DNA of 52,201 nt from Antrodiella citrinella (Eukaryota; Basidiomycota; Agaricomycetes; Polyporales; Steccherinaceae): the NCBI GenBank assembly GCA_004802725.1, contig SGPM01000190.1, forward strand, positions 1-52,201, given 5' to 3'. The position numbers and the translations under genes were made by a program. This document shows positions 1 to 9,492 of this stretch, piece after piece. Under the pieces are notes generated by a model. That model saw only the letters and a program-made list of their open reading frames with translations. It made no database searches and had not been told where the DNA came from. Positions within the stretch are counted from its first letter, which is position 1, and every line of letters begins with the position of its first letter.

Positions 1-900
1 CTTATCTACTGTATGCTAGCGGTGGGGAATTTCTAACAACACCCACAGAAATTCGTAGGAATGCTGAACTCACCCTCACGGTATTTGAGCGTGAGCTCAT
101 CGTCGTTCGGTAACTGCAGGTGTCAGAGTTATATAATCATACCTATCCGAATGCATACGACGAAGATAATGGTGCTCGTTCAAGTCAAGTGTATGCGGCA
201 TGAAACATGATATCGAGGATACTTTTATGCCAGTCCCATGCCGAGGCTCATCATGAGGTAGCTCAACATGAACATTGACAAAGCCGCAACAATTGTGAGG
301 TGCTCCCCTCTTAGACACATGCGTCTGCTGACGATGATTTCTTCAGCAGTGATAGCTACTCAAAGGATCAATGTTTTTGTCACTGTGGTCCAGGCTTTAG
401 AAGCACCTGTGTCGACGACGTCGTGCGAACAGCTTGCAAATACAGCCGTGCCGTTCCGCGATACACAGCCTAGACTGGGTGGCTTCTATGTGATACCACC
501 GGATGCCACAGGTTGTGTTCTCATCTTCTACAGCGTCTTTGCGGGAATCAATGGTCTGTCAATCTCGAAGACTCAAAGCAGCTTCCACCGTAAGAAGTCA
601 GGTCTGCGGCGAATTTTCATTCAAGTTGTGCAGTCACTCTTCTTGGCTGCTATAAGTCATTGCTATCTGTGAATCCCGCTGCGAGCCCGCGGGAAGTTGT
701 GACAATGGCCACAAGCTCCAGTCACAAAGTCAATGCGTCCAGAAAGAAAGTGTTCATCAATTCCTCTCCCAGCCTGTGATTCGTGAACCAGGCCTTCTGT
801 GACCGCGACATCACTTTTCATTCCCTGAAACCCTGATGTTGCAACAGATTAAAACCATCGAATGTGCTCAAATTATCGGGAGAGTCATTTTTTTTCGAGG
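1..900. other. No confident gene in the left-hand end
   Basis: This stretch has only short open frames. The longest, about 134 codons on the plus strand at 268-672, shows no family motif I recognise and no splice sites linking it to other frames. A TATA-like element reading leftward lies near 130-140, so a gene running off the left edge on the minus strand is possible, but I cannot build it. I treat the region as intergenic. Confidence 0.4.
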
Positions 901-912
901 ATCGTACCGTAT

Positions 913-1140
913 CGGCAGACTTACGACTTGAGCGTCATCGAAGAGCTGACTACTCTGAGCCAGCGACTAACTACAATGTCCGTTGCATTAGAAGATAGTT
1001 ACAGTAAAGATCACTGAACTGACTGGAGAGTTGTATTTTTTCTAGTCCAAGCGAGCGGCAGCCTTACGCGTCGTCGAGGAGCTGACTGGTCTGAGCCAGC
1101 GACCCACCGCAACGTCCGTTGGATTACGCAGAAGATAGTA
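913..1140 (+). repeat. Imperfect direct repeat in the SDR promoter
   Basis: Two related units lie upstream of the dehydrogenase gene, at about 913-1001 and 1056-1140. Both contain GAGCTGACT, CTGAGCCAGCGAC, GTCCGTTG and GAAGATAGT in the same order and at almost the same spacing. The start-to-start distance is about 143 bp. The repeat ends about 40 bp before the TATA box, where upstream activating elements would be expected. Confidence 0.8.
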
Positions 1141-1177
1141 CTTGTAATTCCTTACCATGTGTCTCTGATTCGGATGC

Positions 1178-1184
1178 TATAAAA
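1178..1184 (+). promoter_or_regulatory. TATA box of the SDR gene
   Basis: TATAAAA lies about 104 nt upstream of the ATG at 1288 and just downstream of the duplicated element. The spacing fits a fungal TATA promoter with a 5' leader of 70-80 nt. Confidence 0.7.
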
Positions 1185-1287
1185 GCGCAAGTACTCTGAA
1201 TCTTAACCTTACATCACTCATCTTAAGAGCCACAGAAAATCTCCACCGTTATCCCTAGCTTGTCAACTTCGATCATACCATATCGAC

Positions 1288-2157
1288 ATGTCTCTCCCTC
1301 TCGCTGGAAAGGTCGCTATCGTCACTGGTGCATCCAGAGGCATCGGTGCTTCTATCGCCAGGAAGCTTGCTTCAGATGGTGCAACGGTGGTGATCAACTA
1401 CGTTAGTAGTACCCAGGCTGCTGCCGATTTGGCCAAAGAGATCAACGAGAAGGGTGATGGCAAAGCTATCACGATCAAAGCTGATCTCTCTTCCGTCTCA
1501 GAGGCGAAGCGCCTTGTAGACGAGACCGTTGCAGCCCTCGGCCAACTGGACATCCTCGTCCTCAATGCTGGTGTTATGGACTATGGGACCCTCGCCGCTA
1601 TCGACGAGGCGGCGTATGACAAGCACTACACCACCAACGTAAAAGTGCCGCTGTTCATGACGCAGCACGCAGCACCTCTTCTCAAAGAAGGTATGTCTTG
1701 ATTCTCACACAGATTTTTGTTATCTGACGATACGATCTTGTATAATCGCAGGCGGACGCATCTTGTTCTTCTCCAGCTCCCTCACCATCAACACCGCCGT
1801 TCCACCCAACTATGTCCTCTACGTTTCCACCAAAGGCGCCGTCGAGCAGATCGTCCGCGTTCTTGCGAAAGACCTCGGTACGAAAGGCATCACAGTGAAC
1901 GCTATCGCCCCCGGCCCCACCGACACCGATCTCTTCCGTAACGGAAAGAGCCAGCAGCTGATCCAGACGTTCGAGGGCATGCACCCCATGAAGCGTCTTG
2001 GTCAGACATCCGAGATCGCATCTGTGGTGTCCTTCTTGGTGTCGAAAGAGGCGACGTGGGTCAACGGCCAGACGTGGTTTGTCAATGGAGTGAGTGCGAT
2101 CTAGGTCAAAAACTTATAATCGATACTAATATAGTTATGCAGGGACTCAATGTCTAG
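1288..2157 (+). CDS. Short-chain dehydrogenase/reductase (SDR), 251 aa
   Basis: Exons are 1288-1690, 1752-2089 and 2143-2157. The protein is a classical SDR: an NAD(P)H-dependent Rossmann-fold oxidoreductase of the 3-oxoacyl-ACP reductase-like type. The glycine motif TGASRGIG lies at about residues 13-20, LNAGVM follows beta-4, and the catalytic YVSTK (Tyr-x3-Lys) lies in exon 2. The last exon is only 15 nt and replaces an in-frame read-through (VSAI, stop) with the family-typical ending GGLNV. That intron has a good branch-point sequence, CTAAT. The substrate cannot be told from sequence. It stands alone, with a strong-looking TATA promoter, which suggests inducible expression. Confidence 0.88.
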
Positions 2158-2455
2158 GATCGTACAAGCTGTTCCAGGATACCCTGTTTACTTGCTCTAT
2201 TACCATTGTATTTCCGATTGCCACCCAATCGACCCTCATATTTTCGACGTCTGCACGTCTCAACGCACGATACGAATCGTACAGTTGCAGTCGTGAAACT
2301 GGTCATCATAGTCATAGCAGGAAAGGTATGAGCAAAAGTGGGTAAGTAGTACAGAAAGCAATGCAGAGACAAGGTATATATAAATGCACAAATGACGCAA
2401 CACTTGGTGTGGTCCTTCCATCAATCCCAAACTTCCATTCATACCAATGTTAATG

Positions 2456-5443
2456 CTATAGCGGCACGTTCTCCTTCTCCGTGAACACTTCCCGCAACGG
2501 ACTCTGCGGCGACTCCGAGCCCTTACCTGAGAGGAGTTTCTCAACGATCTCGAAACTCGCCTCATCCATGCCGTCCCATTCTTCCTCTAGCAAGCTCGGT
2601 TCTGCAGCTGCTGAAACAGTGAATCGAACAGGTGACGCCTCTGTCACGGTATCCAGGTCTTGCAGGGCGGGAATACGGTTCTGCCTTTGCTGTCGTTCAG
2701 CGAAGACTGCGGCTGCACCGCCTGGTGTAGGCATAGGCGGCTTCAGCTTCGTCTGTGGGAGAACGATACTGTTGCCCAAACCGAGGGCGTCGAATTTCCG
2801 TACGAAGGCGGCCAGAGCTTGACGCTCTTCTTCCAACTTCGTCCGTGTCTATACGATGGCTCGTTCAGAAAATGGCAATGACAATACGCGCAGGGTCTTA
2901 CCTTCTTCTCCTTCTCCAGCTGTTTGACAAGCACATCCGCCCAAGCTTCCTTCTCTTCTCTCAACTTCGTTTCCTTCTCCAACTTCGCACTCCACTCCCT
3001 CTCCACGTCCTCTTTTACCTGTCGCAAAGGCTCACCAAGGTTATCCTCGTACCCATTGATGACAAACTCCAACTCCCTAATCGTCTTCGCCTGATCGCTC
3101 AGCATCTTATCCTTGTCGCTGTCTGGCGCGTCGGGCGGCAAGACCGGTCTCGCAAGGAGAGCAGCTTCCAACGACAAGATTTGGTTGGACTGGACGTCGA
3201 GTTGTCTCCTTGCAGCGAGGAGTTCCTGCTGCAGCTGGTACGGCGACATGTCGAAGTCGACCTTCGTGGGGCTGGCAGGACGGGATTCGTCGCCCTTGGA
3301 CTCGTCGACGGTCTGACTCGTAAGAATGAGGTTAGTGAGTTGCCGGATTCGCGCGTTGAGGTCTTGCATTGCTCGCGACTCGTCCAGTTGCTAAACCGAT
3401 TTCGTAAGCGTTGCGTTTTTAGCATTCACGATACTACCCACCTCGCGAGCGGAGAGTCTACGGCTGCGAACAGGTGCATCGGCTTCGCGCTCAGCCAGCC
3501 GCTGCTTCAGCTCCTCGATCTCCTTTCTGTACCTCTCCAACAAAGCACCCGTATCCACCACCTCTTTCTTCTGCGCATTCAGTTGCACCTTCTTGATCCT
3601 CTGGGCAAAAAGCAGCGTGCTTGTGGACTCGCTCACAGCATCTTTGCCAGGGTTGATGGTACACACAACGGATATGCGCGCATCTCCCGATAGTGAAGGT
3701 TGCAACATCCGGGTAAGTTTGGAGTTACGGAAAGGCACATGGTCACTTTATGGAGGATTTAGGATTCACATATTGAAACAAATTGAGTAGACGTACGTCT
3801 TGCCCTTGGATGAGTTCTCGGCCAGGGTGCCAATGACAGATCCCAAGGTCAGTAAACTGTGAAGGATGGTTACTGAACGGGCCAACACAAAGCAGACATA
3901 AACCATACCTTGTGTTGATGTATTTCCCCTCTCGCGTCCTCTCCTTGTCAGATGTAGCTTTCTCGGAACCAGCGAGATCTATCAAGCTCTATAGATATCA
4001 CGTTAGTCGATACTAGACACTTGAGCACCGACAGGACGCGATAGACACCCACCAAAACTGACGTCTGAACAGTCCTCCCTCCCCTCGCCTGCAACCTCGC
4101 CCCTCCCGGTGTAGGCGGCCTAAACCCCGGTGTCATCCTTCCACTCGATGCCTCCACATCCTGCCTCTCGCCCCTCTCCCTACTCTCAATAACCACTCTG
4201 AACACACTATGACTCCGACTACTCCGCTCGTTCCAGTCCGTACTCGCCGTACGCCTGTTCCCCTCACCACGCTGCAGGACCTCTCGTACTCCCTTCAGAC
4301 TGGTGACGACTTCCTCGCGCAGGGGTGTGAGCACGACGTTCGGGCCTATGCCGTGGATTTGGACGGGTTGCGCGGCGCTGGTGGAGGGAGGGGCGAGGAG
4401 GTCGTGGATGTTTTCGTTGTAGATTTCGAGGTAGGAGCAGCGGAGAAGGTATTCGCGGGTTGGGGTTCGTCGAATGTAGCTGAAGATATCTTTCATAGCT
4501 CGGGGGATGATACCAGGTTGGTCTTCATCGCCAGTCTGATCAAGAGGTAAGATGAATCCTCAAGCATGGATGGAAGTGGTGGACTCACCAAGGTAAATGT
4601 CTTGCCACTGGCCGTTTGACCATAAGCAAATATGACGGAGTTGTATCCGTCCATAGCAGCACATACATGGCTGCGTGCAACAGCATTATACACCGGCTTG
4701 TTCTCCGATCCAGTGAGGATCTCATCAAAGTTGAACTCCTGCGGTGACTTGCCAGCTTGCGAATCAAGCTGAATCTTCTTGTCATTTATGTTCCACACGA
4801 TAGGATTCGAGGTAGGCCGTATCCTGCGACGCGACAACGGTCAACCAACTGCAATTCCCTGAGAACATAAGGTCGCACACCTAATAGAGACTAAAACTTT
4901 ATCGTCGGCCCCATAATCCTTCAACAGCGCCTCGTCAATCTCTCCCGAGATGTCTCCAAGCTCCACGGTCTGGTAATCGACCAACACCTCCTCGGGGTCG
5001 ATCCTGCTCACATCCATCTCACTAACCACTACCTCCTCTGTCCCTCGTCGCGGCGTCGTAGGCGTTTTCGGTCGTCCTGAAGTGGGTGTTTTCGGCCGCG
5101 AGGTGGGTGTCTTTGGTCTTGCACCATCTTTGGTAGGGGATCCCGGTCTTGACTTGCTGTTGAGACGCGATTTCGACTCGGTAGAGATGGCAGCCTTGAA
5201 TTTCTTCGCGTTCCCGAGAAGACTGGGGGTGCTAGAGCGAGATGTGGCGGTAGAAGAGTCGTCTGAAGTTACGGAAAGCGTAGAGAGCGGTCGTCTGCTA
5301 GGGGTGAAGGAGACTGGTCGCGCTAGCCTGCTTGCTGAGGGCGTCGCGGGGACGGACATGTTTGGAATGTCAGTGAATGTGTTATCTTGATGTTGCTGCC
5401 GTCGTTGAGCCTGCTGCTCAAGCGAATTTGCGAGTCGGGGCAA
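2456..5443 (-). CDS. Kinesin-7 (CENP-E/Kip2-type) motor protein, 868 aa
   Basis: Eight exons on the minus strand: 4881-5443, 4589-4823, 4053-4535, 3909-3988, 3797-3856, 3442-3745, 2902-3390 and 2456-2848. Residues 1-180 are a Ser/Pro/Thr-rich basic extension with repeated PKTPTS motifs. The motor spans about residues 183-530: VLVSIRIRP, P-loop GQTASGKT at 256-263, GIIPRAMKDIF, EIYNENIHDLL, switch I NERSSRSH, switch II DLAGSE at 431-436, and FRNSKLTRML. A neck and coiled coil rich in Leu, Glu and Lys follow. The TASGKT P-loop and the GIIPRAMKD-EYLLRCSYLEIYNE wording point to kinesin-7, which in fungi includes Kip2, a plus-end-directed motor carrying cytoplasmic microtubule factors. The first ATG of the open frame was used; a second in-frame Met is about 28 codons in. 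Confidence 0.93.
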
Positions 5444-6044
5444 GCTGGATCAGGTCGTCAACGGGCGTGGTCGCCTCGAACCGTGTGAAACGCGATTAAC
5501 ACGTGACCGCGTATCGGCACGTGTCTTCGCGCTATAAAGGTCGCGAAGAAAAGTTTGCGAGCTCGTTCGTTCTGCTCTCTTCCGTCCCTTCGCGTCGAGG
5601 ACATTTATTTCGGTGAGTCTTTGTTTCATTGACCTCGGTCTCTCAACCATCCCCTTCGTCTATGATTTAACTTTTAAAACTGATTTAATGAGTCCGATCT
5701 TCCTCGCTCCACGAGGTTGAGCTGGTGACAACTTACTTTACGACTGAGACTTACTATCTTCGTATCTTGATATTCCCTGGATAGCTTGCTCATCTGTCTC
5801 TTCCTCCCAGGGTTCCTTTGTTCACAAGATGAGATGAGGTGTCGACATTCAGAGTAGTGCAGGACAGAGCTTGTACGCATCAGAATGATTGACTCGGTGT
5901 CGCGTCTCGTTCTGAGCTTGTTCAAGCTTTTGCATCGAGCTTTGAGAATCATTCGGACTCTGAACGAGATCCCGGAATAGATAGCAAATCGTGTGGTATA
6001 ATATTTGGACCATAGATATGTGGACTATGTAGTCCTACTAGATC
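5444..6044. other. Intergenic region with a possible spliced non-coding transcript
   Basis: No open frame here has family support. On the plus strand there is CTATAAAG at about 5532-5539 and, some 75 nt further, an exon-like stretch ending in a strong donor, CG|GTGAGT, at about 5612. Downstream lie short motifs resembling degenerate C and D boxes (ATGATT and CTGA at 5661-5745) flanked by GTCT and AGAC. This could be a non-coding host transcript or chance. The kinesin promoter must also lie at the left end. Confidence 0.25.
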
Positions 6045-7283
6045 CTACGCAATGATACAATCCTTCTCACTCGCCTTCTCCGCCTGTGCCGCCGCCAACA
6101 ATACCTTCTCTTCCTCGCTCAGCAGCCCTTTCTTCTCCCTGGCCTGCATTGCCTTCAGTCTGCTCTCCCTCTCAGCCTTAGCTCGCCTTCAAAATGACAA
6201 AAGAAACGGGTTATCGATACATGGTGTGTGTGGTGGTGGTGGTGGTGGTGGTGGTGGTGGATACAAAGTGATTAGGCCGAAGCGAATATAGGCCGCGGTA
6301 CGTATGGTTTGGCAAAGAGCGAGAAAGTTGAAATAGCCGGCGATGGAGCGCGAGGTGGGTTGGCATTATTGTCGTCAGTCGTGTGAGTAGTTGCAGTGTT
6401 GTTGGACGAGGAATTCCCAGGAGAAACAGACCTAACAATCTATGAGTGATCACCAAGAGCAAGCGAACCAGAATAAACTCACCGGTCAGTAGCAGAGAAC
6501 GGGTTGGTAGAGCGTGTGGAAGACTGCGATACCGCAGACGCTGCGCTTGTGGAAGCAGGAAGTTTACCTGGCGCGGTAGCACGTGTGTTCTGCGCAGACT
6601 GAGGCTTCTTTTGCGATGCGGCTGTTGTGGTGGTCGTGTTCACAGCACGCTTGATGGCTGCCATGGCCGCTGTGCTCGCCGCCGTCGGTCTGGAAATCGA
6701 AGTGGAAGCACGAGTGGCGGGTGGAGCTTTCGAGACTGCCGCAGAGGGACATTTATGGTCATCAGGGAAACGATGATTCGGACAGAATTGTTTCTTGCAT
6801 CCCTATGAACCGAAAATGTTAAGCAAGAACTGGATGTTGCAAAGTCGTGGACTTACGCTACAAGCGATAGGTGCGAAGAGGATCTTTCCACAGTTCGGCC
6901 GACTACAGCGGGGCGTGGATGATTTGGCCGACTTTCCAACCAGGACCGCGCAATCGGTCTCGAAATGTCTCTCCATAGCAATATTCGGGTCTACTCCAGT
7001 GGGTATCGCAAGAGGAACATTACAGAAGGGACCTGCGTATCGCAAAGCTTCGTCAGCTATTGGACATCGAGTCCAACTGAAACAGCTACTCACATGGAGG
7101 CGCAACACGGTTGTGCTTGGTCTCATCGTAATGCTCGCATTGATGGGCCTGTGGCAAGAAGTGGTCGCCACAATACGACTCGTTGCAGTGCTGACATTTG
7201 AACGGCAAGAAGTCTACGAGATTGCAAGTACGGTGTGAACATTGCTTTCCGACGCTGAGCAGGGAGTGGTCTTGTTCAGCCAT
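6045..7283 (-). CDS. AN1-type zinc finger protein, ZFAND2/Cuz1-like, 315 aa
   Basis: Five exons on the minus strand: 7094-7283, 6857-7032, 6483-6802, 6302-6431 and 6045-6176. The order is AN1 finger 1 (CSHRTCNLVDFLPFKC...HC...YC...H, residues about 15-55), a linker with CPFCNVPLAIP, and AN1 finger 2 (CSRPNCGK...ACSGCKKQFCPNHRFPDDHKC). A Ser/Thr/Ala-rich low-complexity region and a charged C-terminal helix ending KDCIIA follow. Two AN1 fingers with the CPxCNVP linker are typical of ZFAND2 proteins, which link ubiquitylated substrates and Cdc48/p97 to the proteasome, often under arsenite or proteotoxic stress. The last acceptor (6177) is the least certain, but it alone keeps the frame and restores the C-terminal helix. 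The gene shares a 302-bp divergent promoter with the phosphatase. Confidence 0.85.
6231..6260 (+). repeat. (TGG)n microsatellite inside an intron
   Basis: About ten tandem TGG/GGT triplets lie in the last intron of the AN1 protein gene, as ACC repeats in the transcript. At about 125 nt this intron is twice the local norm, which the repeat partly explains. Confidence 0.9.
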
Positions 7284-7585
7284 GGGTGTTAGTGTGTTGT
7301 GATGATGGTGTAGAGTGTGTGCGACGGGGTATAAAAGAGAGAGGGGATGTACGCGTGTACAGGACGCGCAAGCCTGATGCACGCCCACACCGACTGACTG
7401 ACCGAGACGAGGATGAACAAAGAACGGAAAACTCTACAAGCGCCCAGAACATTCCGTGTCCCGCTGACTCAGCCGGAAACGTGCGCTCCTTCTCGTTTTG
7501 GGCAGTCATCGTAGTCGCTTTGAAATGTCGGATTATCGGACAGCAGCTGACACTGACTCGGACCTTGTCTCTTTTTACGACCACC
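7284..7585. promoter_or_regulatory. Divergent promoter: AN1 protein and histidine phosphatase
   Basis: These 302 bp separate the two start codons. A TATA-like GTATAAAAG reads on the plus strand at 7329-7337. I see no further coding sequence; the overlapping long frames on both strands are shadows. Confidence 0.5.
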
Positions 7586-8819
7586 ATGTCGTCTTTGTTG
7601 ACAGTCACTCTCGTGAGTAGCACGCCCTTTGCCAGACGAAAAGGAGGCTGAATTTGACCCAGGTTAGACACGGTGAATCTACCGACAACCGAGTAAGTTG
7701 CGCACAAATAGATACATTCGGCGAATACAGGTCTGAGACCGCGTCTACCGTTATGTAGACATCAATATGGGCAGGCTGGAAAGATGCACCACTCTCAAAT
7801 CATGGTCAGCATCCAATTCGCGTATATATATCACGTCTCACTCATGCAATGAACAGGAATGAACGTGAGTCTCATCCGAACGTTGCAATTGCAGACGGGT
7901 CAACAGCTTTTCGAGATGTAGCAAGCCAAGGCATGTGGCGAAGCACTCTCAACTACCCACTTCAAAGCCATACACGCTTCACCCTTGAAGCGCGCTTTCT
8001 CCACAGCACAAGCAGTCTACGACGCTCAACCTGAGCCTAAGCCGTCCTTCGACACCTCACTGCTTCTGAGAGAACAGACTTTCGGGGTCGCAGAGGGCAA
8101 TACATGGAGCACTATCCAAACACCCGGTTTGTCGCTGGAAGAGCACTTTGCTCAAGGCATCTACCCCATACTGCATGAGAGACAACAGAAGTTCCCTGGA
8201 GGAGAGAGCTTGGACGACCTCGGTGTCCGAGCCACCGAAGGGGTCGATAAATGCGTCATGCCCCACATATGGGAAGCGGCGAGAAGTGGCGAGAAAGGTG
8301 GACACATCGCCATCGTAAGCCATGGATTGTTTATAAGCGAAATGGTGTCTGCGTTGTTAAGGAAGGGTATTTCTGGAGGGGTTGGGGATTTTAGAGGGTT
8401 GCTAAACACGGCATGGACAAGGATCACGATAGACATACAGGTACGAAACACATACCTCGATTCCGATGCATTACTCATCGTACACAAGGGATGGGACGGC
8501 AAAGAACCTCTGCAATTCTCGGACAATGACTTACCTCCACTGACGATCAAAGTGGTGCAATTCAACCAGCACGATCACCTAGACAATGTTGTAAGTCACC
8601 CCTCACATTGTGCCCTCGATGTTATCCCATTCACGGTGCAAACGCAAACAGGCACGCCAGAAAGGCGGCATCGGCAGCGCTGCGTATGACCCAAAGCAAC
8701 AAGATATTCGAGCCTTCTTCGGCGGAGGGAAGATTGATTCTTCAAAGACTTCTGCCGCTACAGAGGAAGGGAGAAGTGAAAGTAATGCCCTAGATGAGGC
8801 GAACGTGAATATTCAATAA
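7586..8819 (+). CDS. Histidine phosphatase (phosphoglycerate-mutase-like) with C-terminal PIP-box-like motif, 315 aa
   Basis: Six exons: 7586-7612, 7663-7692, 7759-7804, 7857-7864, 7922-8590 and 8652-8819. The 8-nt fourth exon lies between introns of 52 and 57 nt and is needed to give the conserved PLSNHGMNQAKA stretch. The protein belongs to branch 1 of the histidine phosphatase superfamily: TLVRHGES near residues 8-15 with the phospho-accepting His, HASPLKRAFSTAQ, LREQTFGVAEG, and the second catalytic His in IVSHG. The substrate is unknown; branch 1 includes phosphoglycerate mutase, fructose-2,6-bisphosphatase and broad phosphatases. The tail contains QQDIRAFF at residues 276-283, an exact match to the PCNA-binding consensus Q-x-x-I/L-x-x-F-F. 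Confidence 0.88.
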
Positions 8820-9006
8820 AACACTATAGAACGTCGGGGGCAGGACGCTGATTTAGCTGAACGACTGCCAATGGGCTGCATGGTCCGCGTAGGTATAGAC
8901 CTGTATCGTAACGCAAGAAACCATTGTATGAGTGTTTGAATCCATGCACACTGTCTGTAGTTCACATACATTTTTGTACTGGGTTCATAAGACCAGCAAC
9001 TACAGA

Positions 9007-9340
9007 TCACGGTGAGCCATACGGCAGAAGCTTCCTCAGCTTGGCTGTCTGAGTTCCATGCGAGTAGACGGTTTTCCCCAGGTTGTTCTTTCTTGACGGT
9101 GATTTCGTCACGTTCAAATGCTTATGTCCTGCTTGCGCCTTTCGTGAAGTAGCATTTGTACGTTAGACACGGAAACTCGCTGAACAGTCACAGCCCACGC
9201 ACCCGCTTGAACTTCCCCGACGAAATCGACCTCCATCTTTTCTTTGTCCCACTGTGTGACTTCAACTTGTATAACTGGAGAGCCGATGAAGTCGAGAAAC
9301 ATCTTGCAGTTTGAACGACTCGACTGAAGAACGCGAACAT
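9007..9340 (-). CDS. Mitochondrial large-subunit ribosomal protein bL35m, 89 aa
   Basis: Two exons on the minus strand: 9203-9340 and 9007-9138. The first 20 or so residues (Phe, Arg, Ser rich, few acids) look like a mitochondrial presequence. The bL35 core follows: KLKSHSGTKKRW, SGKFKR, AGHKHLN and the ending KLRKLLPYG, which matches the bacterial L35 C-terminus. It would sit in the large mitoribosomal subunit. The start at 9340 was preferred over an upstream in-frame Met near 9478 because it gives the expected length and presequence. The gene is tail-to-tail with the phosphatase (187 bp) and head-to-head with UFD2 (152 bp). Confidence 0.88.
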
Positions 9341-9492
9341 AGTGGCGACAAGCAGGAAAGAGAGATGATGATATGGGCGCTTCTGAGTCCTACAGGGTTT
9401 ACCACACGCGCAAATAACCGACGCGTGCTCCCCAGTACTACTAGTCCTTCTGAGTCTAAACCCGCTCCCTGAGTTCATTCATTCATATAACG
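9341..9492. promoter_or_regulatory. Compact divergent promoter, bL35m and UFD2
   Basis: Only 152 bp separate the two ATGs, so both leaders and core promoters must share this space. No clear TATA box is visible on either strand. Confidence 0.5.

Noticed and set aside
2090..2104. SDR ending VSAI by read-through
   Set aside because: Splicing at 2090 and 2142 gives the family-typical GGLNV ending with a good branch point.
2755..3693. 312-codon frame on the plus strand
   Set aside because: It lies antisense to the kinesin exons and introns, which have strong family support. It is a shadow of the motor gene's codon bias.
5657..5748. A definite box C/D snoRNA
   Set aside because: The C box is degenerate, the D' and D guides match no rRNA stretch that I can recall, and the terminal stem is only four base pairs.
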